Counted from the stretch's first letter, positions 1 to 6,112 are shown. The stretch: DNA of 9,676 nucleotides from Oscillospiraceae bacterium (GCA_015067385.1 SVMP01000078.1:1-9676); one strand, 5' to 3'. Notes: generated by a model from the sequence alone, not told the origin. Program-made: numbers and translations.

Positions 1-503
1 GATACCTTTACAACCGTTGTTCGAAATTCGTATGGGATACTGTTTTCTAAAAGAAACGAAACGCTTTTTTCGACAGACGATGTATCATAATCCTTCAAGC
101 CGACTGCTTTTCCGTAATTTCTTCGGGAATTTTTAATATCCATTGCGACATAATCAACAATGCCGCTTTTAACAATATTTTCAAGACGTTCCGGGAAAGA
201 ACCGTTTGTATCGAGTTTAACGGCAAATCCCTCATTTTTTATCTTGCGGATAAAATCCTCTGTATCCTTACTGCAAAGAGGTTCGCCGCCGGTTATACAT
301 ACCCCGTCAAGTATTCCCTTACGTTTTTTTAAAAAGGAAAAGAACGACTCTTCGGATATTTCTTCGGGAAAGCTTTCCGATGTTAAAAGAGCCGAATTAT
401 GACAAAACGGGCAACGGAAATTACATCCTCCGAGAAAGACCGTACACGCAACTCTGCCGGGGAAATCAAGCAATGTTGTTTTTTGAAGTCCGTATAATTT
501 CAT
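1..503 (-). CDS. nrdG: Anaerobic ribonucleotide reductase activating protein-like radical SAM enzyme, 3' part missing
   Basis: I translated 167 codons from ATG at 503 down to the window edge; no stop is reached, so the C-terminus lies outside. The protein opens MKLYGLQKTTLLDFPG and carries a CxxxCxxC cluster (C27, C31, C34) in the context GGCNFRCPFCHN, which would bind the 4Fe-4S cluster used to cleave S-adenosylmethionine. A GGEP motif at 72-75 (SAM amino group binding) and DTNG at 98-101 follow in the usual order. This start and spacing match the NrdG2-type activases, which put a glycyl radical on the class III (oxygen-sensitive) ribonucleotide reductase. Family members are roughly 230 residues, so about 60 are missing. 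No reductase gene (nrdD) is visible, so the substrate is inferred; an activase for another glycyl radical enzyme is possible. An AGGA ribosome site lies about 10 bases before the ATG. The gene has its own consensus promoter that overlaps the stop codon of spoIIP. Confidence 0.82.
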   Translation of the reverse strand, partial: MKLYGLQKTTLLDFPGRVACTVFLGGCNFRCPFCHNSALLTSESFPEEISEESFFSFLKKRKGILDGVCITGGEPLCSKDTEDFIRKIKNEGFAVKLDTNGSFPERLENIVKSGIVDYVAMDIKNSRRNYGKAVGLKDYDTSSVEKSVSFLLENSIPYEFRTTVVKV

Positions 504-505
504 AT

Positions 506-542
506 ATATAATATTCCTGATCTTTTTTTGGGAATATTATAT
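506..542. repeat. Perfect 12-bp inverted repeat over the nrdG-like promoter, operator candidate
   Basis: The arms 506-517 and 531-542 (plus strand ATATAATATTCC and its exact complement) are separated by 13 bases. One arm contains the -10 box, the other covers the ribosome binding site and the bases just before the ATG. The expected transcription start lies between the arms, so only one arm is transcribed and the repeat cannot fold as an RNA terminator. This favours a DNA operator for a dimeric regulator. The sequence does not match the NrdR, Rex or CcpA box as I know them; the regulator is unknown. Confidence 0.6.
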
Positions 543-564
543 CACAAAAAAAGTCTCATGTCAA
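536..564 (-). promoter_or_regulatory. Consensus sigma-A promoter of the nrdG-like gene
   Basis: On the minus strand, TTGACA (559-564) is followed after exactly 17 bases by TATAAT (536-541), a perfect vegetative promoter. The -35 box overlaps the TGA stop of spoIIP at 561-563. Transcription should begin near 529, giving a leader of about 26 bases before the ATG at 503. The spacer holds a run of seven T. The -10 box is inside an inverted repeat (506-542), which suggests a repressor could block this otherwise very strong promoter. Confidence 0.85.
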
Positions 565-1691
565 TCAAAACATGAAGAGATCAAAGCGTCCGCAAAGATC
601 AGAGCAGCACGTTCAGCCTCGGAAAGCGTATTACCGCACGTTCCGACTTCAACAAGGATTGCTCCCGTTGAGAGATGCTGATTATACCTTGTTGCCCGAA
701 GCATGATCGGTCTGAGAATATCGCCGTCTATTTCATTTATTTCGGAACACAAAGCGAGAGCGAAAGAAAGGTTTTCATTCCAAAGAGGAACCTGCGCCCC
801 CTTTTTTCCCGAGCCAAGAAGGATCATCAGCTGTGCGGCTGCACCTTTTTCTGTTTGAACGACAGGACGAAGCTTTGTCCCCTCCGAATCAATAACAGTA
901 TCTCTGTGAATATCAAGAACGATCGAAATTGACGGATTTTCCTCCAATATTTTCTCAACAGCGGAGCAGGAGCGGTCATATGCATCGGAATATCCCGAAG
1001 CATCAAACATCTCGGTAATATGAATCACCTCTACGCCGTTATTCTCAAGAACTTGGGCGATAACAGAACCGATCCTGACAACATTTTCCGAAATATCCGT
1101 ACTGTTAGGCGAATAAACATCATTTCCGTAAAAAGAATAGCCGGGATTATATGCCTCTGTTCCGTGAGTATGATAAATAAGGACCTGAGGTTCTTTTAGT
1201 TCTTTTACAAGCTTTATCGGTACAGGTACACATTCTATATCTTTCCCTGATTCGTTATTTATGTATATCTCACCGATCTTTTCAAACCCCTGAGCAGGAT
1301 TAAGCACTGTTTTAACAACCGGCAAAGCCCCGTCGGGAATTTCCGCCATTGCAAATGCCGCCTCTTCCTTTTCAAGATATTCGAGATGTGAATCATCATA
1401 AAAACCGCTCGGAGATTTGTCCGAAGAAACAACATCCTCTTTGTTACCTCGGACAAAAAATACCGACGGGAGAGAGTACGGAGAAAAAACCTTTCCGAAA
1501 CTGCTCAAAGCCCCCGAAGATGAAACCGTATCGACAGAACACAGCAACTGTTCGGAGGATATAAAAGACAATGTCGGATCGGTTGCAGTACCGACAGTAA
1601 GTACAGCAAAAGCCAAAAGAAAGATAGCCGAAACGACAGCATACCGTTCGACATGTCCGCAATCACTGTTTTTATATCTGAACTGCCTCAT
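561..1691 (-). CDS. spoIIP: Stage II sporulation protein P (SpoIIP), peptidoglycan amidase/endopeptidase
   Basis: The 376-residue protein has a short basic N-terminus, one membrane helix at about 18-36, a low-complexity linker to about 165, and a C-terminal SpoIIP domain. Family signatures are VLIYHTHGTEAYNPG (170-184), VLDIHRDT (258-265) and RYNQHLSTGAILVEVGTCGN (335-354). The histidines and glutamates in these blocks are the expected zinc-site and catalytic residues. In known spore formers SpoIIP works with SpoIID and SpoIIM in the mother cell membrane during engulfment; it removes stem peptides from septal peptidoglycan and cuts cross-links. Length is normal for the family. The ATG at 1691 is supported by GGGGAGG seven bases upstream. 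The gene sits between a terminator upstream and the separate promoter of the nrdG-like gene, so it looks monocistronic. In Bacillus it follows gpr, which is not seen here. Its presence implies the organism sporulates or descends from one that did. Confidence 0.93.
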   Translation of the reverse strand: MRQFRYKNSDCGHVERYAVVSAIFLLAFAVLTVGTATDPTLSFISSEQLLCSVDTVSSSGALSSFGKVFSPYSLPSVFFVRGNKEDVVSSDKSPSGFYDDSHLEYLEKEEAAFAMAEIPDGALPVVKTVLNPAQGFEKIGEIYINNESGKDIECVPVPIKLVKELKEPQVLIYHTHGTEAYNPGYSFYGNDVYSPNSTDISENVVRIGSVIAQVLENNGVEVIHITEMFDASGYSDAYDRSCSAVEKILEENPSISIVLDIHRDTVIDSEGTKLRPVVQTEKGAAAQLMILLGSGKKGAQVPLWNENLSFALALCSEINEIDGDILRPIMLRATRYNQHLSTGAILVEVGTCGNTLSEAERAALIFADALISSCFD

Positions 1692-1723
1692 ACAAATACC
1701 TCCCCGAAATTGTCTACGTGGAA

Positions 1724-1751
1724 AGTATATGCATTAAACTTTAAAATATAC
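1724..1751 (-). promoter_or_regulatory. Sigma-E-like promoter candidate for spoIIP
   Basis: On the minus strand GTATATT (1745-1751) and CATATACT (1724-1731) are 13 bases apart and end about 33 bases before the ATG of spoIIP. They resemble the mother-cell sigma-E boxes (about KMATATT and CATACANT), each with one mismatch, and the spacer is about one base short. No good TTGACA/TATAAT pair competes in this interval. The call rests on resemblance and on the known mother-cell expression of spoIIP. Confidence 0.4.
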
Positions 1752-1779
1752 AACAAATCGGGCGGAAAATTCCGCCCGA
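1745..1779 (-). terminator. Intrinsic terminator of the PAP2/solute-binding protein unit
   Basis: A 10-bp GC-rich stem (1758-1767 with 1770-1779, plus strand TCGGGCGGAA) closes a very tight loop. On the minus strand it is followed by a T-rich run (TTTGTTGTATATTTT), as in rho-independent terminators. It lies 23 bases after the stop of the solute-binding protein gene and separates it from spoIIP. There is no T-run on the plus-strand side, so it acts in the minus direction only. Confidence 0.85.
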
Positions 1780-1801
1780 CAGTAATTGCAGTAAATATTG
1801 A

Positions 1802-3205
1802 TCAACCAAGGAGTCCTTCTATAACGGGAACGAGCTGCTCGGTAGCTTCTTTCGGTGTTTTTACGCCGTCTATGACTGCGCCGAAAAGATCGTCAATCGT
1901 AAGGTTTGTCTTTGTTGTAAGAACAGAAAAATCCGTCTTTGCATTTTTGATCATTTTCAAATAAAACTCAAAATCCTCTTCATGAAAAAAGAAATTGCGT
2001 TCGATATAGTCTTTCCATCCATCTGTATCTTCGTCCTCGAGAGGTTCGAACATTGCGTTAAGTATTTTACCGACAATACCTATATCAACCGTGTTTGAAA
2101 GAGCGAGGAACTGATCGTACTGACTGTAATATGCAGTTGTTTCTCCGGTAAAATCGGGACCTTTCGGGAACTCTATCCAACGGAAATCATCCTCAAATGT
2201 ATACAAGGGATACATTTCGCTTTCAGAAAAGCCGACAGATGTATCTGCAACAAAAAATGCCGTGTAGAAATTGACAAACGCTTCCACATCGGGAACTTTT
2301 GATGCACTTCCGTTTATTTCATAGCAAACCTTTTCGTCACGTACAAGCTCGCCGAGCCATTCGAGAGCATCTATGGTATTCCAGTCCATATATCCGCATT
2401 TGTAGCCCTTTAAGTCATCGGGGACAAGTCTCTGACCGCTGTTGGAGTTTATAACGGCATGGATCATCTCAGGATACTCTGCAGAAGGCTTAACAAAGGC
2501 ATACGTACCCTGTCTGTCGGCGATATGATTTGTAACACCGATAGATATCTGCTTAAAATGCTCCCAATCCCATTCGCCGTTTTCATAAAGCTCTGCCGGT
2601 GAAGGCATCACATTTTCCGCAAGGATATTGGAATTATAATAAAGAACGCCCGAAACGCTCGGCAACGGTGCGGACCAATATATATTTCTGAATCCGTATG
2701 TTTCGCCGTCTCTGAACGTCATCATGTCTTTCTGACCATCAAAACCCCATTTTTCATCGGTTATATCAAACTCTTCGAGATTTTGAGCATATGTAAGATA
2801 ACCGCCCTTATACATTTCATAGATATTGCCTGCGGAAAGCTGAAATATATCGGCATAGTTTCTTGCGGCGGCAGTCGAAGCCATCATCGTGGAGGTTATG
2901 CTGCCGTCTTTTACCTGCTGAGCTTCTACGGTGCAGTCAAAAAGTTCTTCTATCTCTTCATAACGTGCGATCATAGCCTCAGAACGCATCGATGAAACAG
3001 ACGAATGAGGGTCAAGGGTCAAGGACTCTGATGCCTCGGTCTTTATTCTGAACACACCCGAAAAAGTACCTGCTTTTGTTTCGACCTTATCTGTATAACT
3101 GTCATTCGGATGATATCCTTCGGAAGACTGTACAGAACACGCAGAAGTAAGGATTGCCAAAACTAAAACACAGAAAAAGAATTTTACAAACATCCTATGT
3201 TTCAT
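1802..3205 (-). CDS. Orphan ABC-type extracellular solute-binding lipoprotein (family 1)
   Basis: From ATG at 3205 the product is 467 residues. It starts MKHRMF, has a hydrophobic signal segment (about 6-20) and a lipobox-like TSAC with Cys23, so it should be exported and lipid-anchored on the outer face of the membrane. The mature part has the look of family 1 substrate-binding proteins (COG1653 type): YADIFQLSAGNIYEMYKGGYL-like hinge text near 117-137, GVLYYNSNIL (186-195), PSPAELYENGEWDWEHF (201-217), and many aromatic residues that could contact a sugar or other solute. No permease or ATPase gene adjoins it, so the ligand and partners are unknown. The reading frame stays open upstream to 3277, but that start would overlap the phosphatase gene and would place 24 hydrophilic residues before the signal peptide. 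Ribosome site spacing for 3205 is long (GAAAGG about 15 bases away), so the start is likely but not certain. It follows the PAP2 gene by 28 bases and ends at a strong terminator. Confidence 0.82.
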   Translation of the reverse strand: MKHRMFVKFFFCVLVLAILTSACSVQSSEGYHPNDSYTDKVETKAGTFSGVFRIKTEASESLTLDPHSSVSSMRSEAMIARYEEIEELFDCTVEAQQVKDGSITSTMMASTAAARNYADIFQLSAGNIYEMYKGGYLTYAQNLEEFDITDEKWGFDGQKDMMTFRDGETYGFRNIYWSAPLPSVSGVLYYNSNILAENVMPSPAELYENGEWDWEHFKQISIGVTNHIADRQGTYAFVKPSAEYPEMIHAVINSNSGQRLVPDDLKGYKCGYMDWNTIDALEWLGELVRDEKVCYEINGSASKVPDVEAFVNFYTAFFVADTSVGFSESEMYPLYTFEDDFRWIEFPKGPDFTGETTAYYSQYDQFLALSNTVDIGIVGKILNAMFEPLEDEDTDGWKDYIERNFFFHEEDFEFYLKMIKNAKTDFSVLTTKTNLTIDDLFGAVIDGVKTPKEATEQLVPVIEGLLG

Positions 3206-3233
3206 TTTAATGTAACCAGACCTTTCTATTAGA

Positions 3234-3788
3234 TCAATTTTTATGTTTTTTTGAAATCTTTTTTTGAACGAGTTCACATAAGAACAATGTGAGTATACCG
3301 ACTGTTATTCCGAAAACAGAACCGACGACAACGTCCGAAAGATAATGAACACAAAGCCATATGCGTGAAAATGCGACTGCTGCGGCAAGAAAAACGGATA
3401 AAAAGGCAAATAAAGGCTTTCGCTTGCCGTAAAACCAAACCATAACAGCCGCAAACGAGAAAGCTGTTGAAGAATGAGCGGATGGGAAAGACGAACCGAG
3501 AGGAGGTGAAACGATTATTTCGAGCCCAAGCTCCATGAACGGTCTTGTCCGATCAAAAATATCTTTTAATATATGGCAGAAAACAACGCTCAAAAGAAGA
3601 GAAACAATAATCACCGCAGCTTGTTTTCTGTCTCCTTTAAAAGCCCACAGACATACGGCGATCAGAATATAGATTGCACCAAGTTCCGCTATCGTTGAAA
3701 AAAACACCATTAAATAATCAATAAACGGTATATCCAACGCCCCGAAAAACAGAGCGACGGATCGGTCGATACTTTGTAAGAAATCCAC
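3234..3788 (-). CDS. PAP2-family membrane phosphatase
   Basis: All three signatures of type 2 phosphatidic acid phosphatases are intact: K75-x6-R82-P83, PSAH (102-105) and SR(141-142)-x5-H148-x3-D152. The two histidines act as nucleophile and acid/base in phosphate ester cleavage. About six hydrophobic segments fit the six-helix fold, with the active site facing the cell exterior. Substrates in the family include phosphatidic acid, phosphatidylglycerol phosphate and undecaprenyl pyrophosphate; the sequence does not tell which. I place the start at GTG 3788 (184 residues) since GGGAG lies six bases before it and the protein then begins VDFLQSIDRS, typical for the family. A TTG at 3809 would add seven residues but has a poor ribosome site. 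The gene leads a two-gene unit with the solute-binding lipoprotein. The C-terminus is lysine-rich (KKISKKHKN), as expected on the inner face. Confidence 0.9.
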   Translation of the reverse strand: MDFLQSIDRSVALFFGALDIPFIDYLMVFFSTIAELGAIYILIAVCLWAFKGDRKQAAVIIVSLLLSVVFCHILKDIFDRTRPFMELGLEIIVSPPLGSSFPSAHSSTAFSFAAVMVWFYGKRKPLFAFLSVFLAAAVAFSRIWLCVHYLSDVVVGSVFGITVGILTLFLCELVQKKISKKHKN

Positions 3789-3817
3789 GAACTTCTCCCG
3801 AAATTTCAATTCCGCAC

Positions 3818-3846
3818 TTGAAATGCGGTAAATTATGTGTTATAAT
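3818..3846 (+). promoter_or_regulatory. Sigma-A promoter of the five-helix membrane protein gene
   Basis: TTGAAA (3818-3823), 17 bases, TATAAT (3841-3846) on the plus strand. The start site should be near 3853, leaving a leader of about 60 bases. The -35 box sits in the loop of a small inverted repeat (CCGCA at 3812-3816, TGCGG at 3824-3828). The divergent phosphatase gene must be promoted from the same 124-base interval. On the minus strand TATAAC (3839-3844) overlaps this -10, but I see no good -35 for it. Confidence 0.75.
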
Positions 3847-3870
3847 TAAGAAAATGTATCCTAATTTACC

Positions 3871-3900
3871 AAGAAAGGTACGCTTTCTTTTTACGAAAGC
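3871..3900 (+). promoter_or_regulatory. Leader with two mutually exclusive small hairpins
   Basis: In the leader of the gene at 3913, AAGAAAG (3871-3877) pairs with CTTTCTT (3883-3889) and is followed by TTT. Alternatively GCTTTC (3882-3887) pairs with GAAAGC (3895-3900). The two foldings share bases and cannot coexist. The second would hide the only weak purine-rich ribosome site (GAAAG). Both stems are short and AT-rich, so regulatory meaning is uncertain. Confidence 0.3.
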
Positions 3901-3912
3901 TCGAAATTTAAA

Positions 3913-4497
3913 ATGAAAAATACGTTCAAATGTTCCCTTTATATCTTAGCAAGAATAGTTCTCGTATGTATGCTATCATTTATGGCTTTACCCATGTCAA
4001 GCATGGCACCCGATATTTTAAACCCTATCCTTGCAATTCTTTACACCTTTATGCTCATCTACTTTTTCGTGCTTACGATGTGGTACGAGGGCGGAAAAGA
4101 TGCAAACAGAGTTGAGACGGGAGTCATGAAGCCCATGCCATACAAAGGTTATCTTTCGGCATTTATCGTAACCATACCCCTTATGATAAACAGCTATGCA
4201 ATGTACGCCATAGGTCCCGAAGTAAAGAACATCTTCGTAAGCATTTTAAGAATAATCAAGGTTGTTGTTTCATTCTCAACATCTTACGCTATAACACTTT
4301 TCACAACGACCTCCGAATCAGATATCCTCGAAGGCGCTCCCACACGTGCAGGAGACGCACTTACAGCGGTTATAGTGTTCTGTGTAATATATCTGATTGC
4401 TTCTGTTTGCGCCGGTATAGGATACACGTTCGGCTACAAAAAGATAGAGGTCATAAATCCTCTGAAAAAAATGATAATGGGGCTTTTTACTAAATAA
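3913..4497 (+). CDS. Hypothetical five-helix membrane protein
   Basis: I do not recognise this 194-residue protein. Hydrophobic stretches at about 9-29, 36-57, 80-100, 106-131 and 148-173 indicate five membrane helices. Loops are short; the one at 58-79 (WYEGGKDANRVETGVMKPMPYKGY) is the longest and mixed in charge. The tail after helix five is basic (KK pairs), which suggests a cytoplasmic C-terminus. Between helices four and five lies a polar segment TTTSESDILEGAPTR. No catalytic motif or transporter signature is visible. The gene stands alone with a near-consensus promoter upstream and a strong terminator downstream. The ATG at 3913 has no clear ribosome site (nearest GAAAG is 13 bases away), which is unlike its neighbours. 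Codon use and base composition look like the neighbours, and the open frame is conserved-looking, so I regard it as a real gene. Confidence 0.75.
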   Translation: MKNTFKCSLYILARIVLVCMLSFMALPMSSMAPDILNPILAILYTFMLIYFFVLTMWYEGGKDANRVETGVMKPMPYKGYLSAFIVTIPLMINSYAMYAIGPEVKNIFVSILRIIKVVVSFSTSYAITLFTTTSESDILEGAPTRAGDALTAVIVFCVIYLIASVCAGIGYTFGYKKIEVINPLKKMIMGLFTK

Positions 4498-4516
4498 TCA
4501 TCAAAAATTAAATCGT

Positions 4517-4551
4517 TACGGAGACTTTGTTATGGAGTCTCCGTATTTTTT
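4517..4551 (+). terminator. Intrinsic terminator between convergent genes
   Basis: TACGGAGACT (4517-4526) pairs perfectly over ten bases with 4536-4545 around a nine-base loop, followed by six T (4546-4551). It ends the membrane protein gene at 4497. Seen from the minus strand the hairpin is followed only by AACGATTTAATTTTT, so it may also serve the converging gene ending at 4562, but more weakly. Confidence 0.9.
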
Positions 4552-4561
4552 CTGTACAAAA

Positions 4562-4972
4562 TCAATTGAAAACAATGATCGTAACAGCAATTTTACCGTT
4601 AACGGTTTCTGTTTTCTTAACATAATAAGATGTAGGGGAAAATTCTTCGTAACGGCGAACGTCTCTTCTGTCGATAAAGCCCACATAGTCGGGACCGGAG
4701 GTTACAACATGCATATCCCTTTCAGGCGCATATTCTATATCGAGCTTAACGCCCTCTGCAAGATAACCTTTAACATCGTTTTCGGGTTCGCCTGCAAGAA
4801 CGAACTCCATACGTTCTCTGTCGCTGTCAATATCTTTTTCATACTGACCGGAATCAACCATAACAATAAGTTTTTTCAACGCCCATACAAGGAAATAACA
4901 AATACCTACAGGGAAAAATATGCAGAGAAGGATCTTAAAAGTCAGATCCTTTTTATTGATTTCTTTTTTCAT
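4562..4972 (-). CDS. Hypothetical single-helix membrane protein
   Basis: From ATG 4972 the product is 136 residues; I do not recognise it. A basic N-terminus (MKKEINKKD) leads into one strong membrane helix at about 12-34, then KK, so the N-terminus is probably inside or the helix is a signal anchor. The remaining 100 residues are soluble, charged and probably beta-rich (EGVKLDIEYAPERDMHVVTSG, NGKIAVTIIVF). Positively charged residues flank both ends of the helix, so the topology is ambiguous. AAAGGG lies nine bases before the ATG; a TTG at 4981 in frame is too close to that site. The gene begins 30 bases after the stop of the isomerase-like gene with no terminator between them, so the two are probably co-transcribed. 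Confidence 0.72.
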   Translation of the reverse strand: MKKEINKKDLTFKILLCIFFPVGICYFLVWALKKLIVMVDSGQYEKDIDSDRERMEFVLAGEPENDVKGYLAEGVKLDIEYAPERDMHVVTSGPDYVGFIDRRDVRRYEEFSPTSYYVKKTETVNGKIAVTIIVFN

Positions 4973-5002
4973 ATAATACAACCCTTTTAAATAATTTCTC
5001 GA

Positions 5003-5851
5003 TCAGCCGATCTTGCTTTTAAGAAAGTCTACGGCAAGCTTGATATCTGCTGCGGGATCTTCGCCGACTTCACGTTCGATAGTAAGGAATCCGTCATAAC
5101 CTATATCTTTAAGAGCAGCAAGATAACGGTCAAAATCAACTTTACCCTGACCGAGAGGAACTTCACTGAAATATTCCCAGATTCTCAGATCGCCTATACC
5201 GCCGTCAGCAAAGAAACCGTAAACCTCGTGACGGTCGCTTTCTTTTAACTTTATACCGTCTTTTGCATGAGTGTGAATTATATAATCTTTAAGAGTATAT
5301 ACCGCTTCAACAGGGTCATCACCTGTTACCATAACAAGATTGGCGGGGTCAAGATTTACCTTAACGCCGCGTGCGGAAAGTCCATCGAGAAATTCTTTAA
5401 GCATTGCTGCTTTTTCGGGACCGGTCTCAACGGCAAAAGATGCGCCGACAGAATCCGCATATTCAGCAAGCTCATTACAAGCAGCCTGCATGATATTATA
5501 TGTATCGTTTTTTGTATCGGGAACAACACCGATATGAGTTGTTACGACCTTCGATCCGAGTTCGAGCGCAAGATCAACGATTCTCTTGGAACGTTCGATC
5601 TTTATTTTGTTTTCCTCGGTTCTCTCAAAACCGTGGCCGCCAAGGTCTCCGCAAAGAGCCGAAACACAGAGACCGTTGCTGAAAATAATATCACGCTTTT
5701 CCGCAATAAGCGACGGAGTAAGCTTCTCGGGAGACATCTCACCCTCCGTAGCATATATCTGAACACCCTGAGCTCCGAGTTCACGTGCCTTTTCTATGCT
5801 TTCACGAAAGCCGAGCTTCAATGAGTCAGCCATAATACCTATTTTAAACAT
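5003..5851 (-). CDS. Sugar phosphate isomerase/epimerase-like TIM barrel protein
   Basis: The 282-residue protein belongs to the xylose isomerase-like TIM barrel group (COG1082 type). It shows the strand-by-strand signs of that fold: KIGIMADSL at the start, GAQGVQIYA (26-34), KVVTTHIG (101-108), FAVETG (139-144), VNLDPAN (165-171), IIHTHAKDG (191-199) and GFLTIERE (254-261). The likely metal ligands, by analogy with D-psicose epimerase and IolE-like proteins, are E142, D168, H193 or H195, and E259, all present. Such enzymes move the carbonyl or invert a carbon in ketoses or inositol derivatives; the substrate cannot be read here. The start at ATG 5851 has a perfect AGGAGG six bases upstream (5858-5863). 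The frame extends to 5878, but that adds an unlikely MFLIVRRIN. It is the first gene of a two-gene unit. No sugar kinase, transporter or dehydrogenase is next to it. Confidence 0.88.
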   Translation of the reverse strand: MFKIGIMADSLKLGFRESIEKARELGAQGVQIYATEGEMSPEKLTPSLIAEKRDIIFSNGLCVSALCGDLGGHGFERTEENKIKIERSKRIVDLALELGSKVVTTHIGVVPDTKNDTYNIMQAACNELAEYADSVGASFAVETGPEKAAMLKEFLDGLSARGVKVNLDPANLVMVTGDDPVEAVYTLKDYIIHTHAKDGIKLKESDRHEVYGFFADGGIGDLRIWEYFSEVPLGQGKVDFDRYLAALKDIGYDGFLTIEREVGEDPAADIKLAVDFLKSKIG

Positions 5852-5891
5852 ATTTATCCTCCTGACAATTAAAAACATATTCTTTTTTTAC

Positions 5892-5920
5892 ATTATACAT
5901 TAAATTACATCAAAAATCAA
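5892..5920 (-). promoter_or_regulatory. Sigma-A promoter of the isomerase-like gene
   Basis: On the minus strand TTGATT (5915-5920), 17 bases, TATAAT (5892-5897). The start site would be near 5885, giving a leader of about 34 bases before the ATG at 5851. The -35 matches four of six consensus bases, the -10 all six. Confidence 0.75.
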
Positions 5921-5951
5921 GAGGGATTCAACTCAACAGAGCAATTTTTTT

Positions 5952-5958
5952 TGTCGAA
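5952..5958 (+). promoter_or_regulatory. Spo0A-box-like site between divergent promoters
   Basis: TGTCGAA, preceded by eight T and followed by A-rich sequence, matches the core of the Spo0A box (TGNCGAA). It lies 32 bases upstream of the -35 of the isomerase-like gene and 21 bases upstream of the -35 of the tRNA gene. A 7-base match occurs often by chance, so this is a candidate only. The organism carries a sporulation gene, so Spo0A is probably present. Confidence 0.3.
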
Positions 5959-5978
5959 AAAATATCACAAATACCCTA

Positions 5979-6007
5979 TTGCAAAAACTGAAACTTTGTG
6001 CTATAAT
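5979..6007 (+). promoter_or_regulatory. Sigma-A promoter of the tRNA-His gene
   Basis: TTGCAA (5979-5984), 17 bases, TATAAT (6002-6007). The start would be near 6014, about 20 bases before the mature tRNA 5' end at 6034. It is divergent from the isomerase-like gene promoter. Confidence 0.82.
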
Positions 6008-6033
6008 ATATACCGCACCAAACAAGTGCATAT

Positions 6034-6111
6034 GGTGGATATAGTTCAGCTGGTTAGAATGCCAGATTGTGGCTCTGGAGGTCGTGGGTTCGAATCTCAT
6101 TATCCACCCCA
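6034..6111 (+). tRNA. trnH: tRNA-His (anticodon GTG)
   Basis: The sequence folds as a full cloverleaf. The acceptor stem is GTGGATA (6035-6041) with TATCCAC (6101-6107). The D stem is GTTC/GAAT, the anticodon stem CCAGA/TCTGG (6062-6066, 6074-6078) with loop TTGTGGC and anticodon GTG at 6069-6071. The T arm is GTGGG-TTCGAAT-CTCAT with two G-U pairs. The extra G at 6034 (G-1) faces C at 6108, the identity element of histidine tRNA. CCA (6109-6111) is encoded. It is a solitary gene with its own promoter and terminator. Confidence 0.97.
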
Positions 6112-6112
6112 G

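Noticed and set aside
160..402. An 80-codon plus-strand frame at the left edge
   Set aside because: It is antisense to the radical SAM gene, whose CxxxCxxC and GGEP motifs are clear.
3832..3867. Minus-strand promoter for the PAP2 gene overlapping the plus-strand -10
   Set aside because: TATAAC (3839-3844) and CATAAT (3832-3837) are plausible -10 boxes, but neither has a convincing -35 at 16-18 bases, so I did not call one.
4532..4990. A 152-codon plus-strand frame overlapping the terminator and the small membrane protein gene
   Set aside because: It starts inside the terminator hairpin and runs antisense to a gene with a better start and a clear membrane helix.
5267..5824. A 185-codon plus-strand open frame opposite the isomerase-like gene
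   Set aside because: Shadow of a gene with intact metal-ligand motifs and a perfect ribosome site on the other strand.
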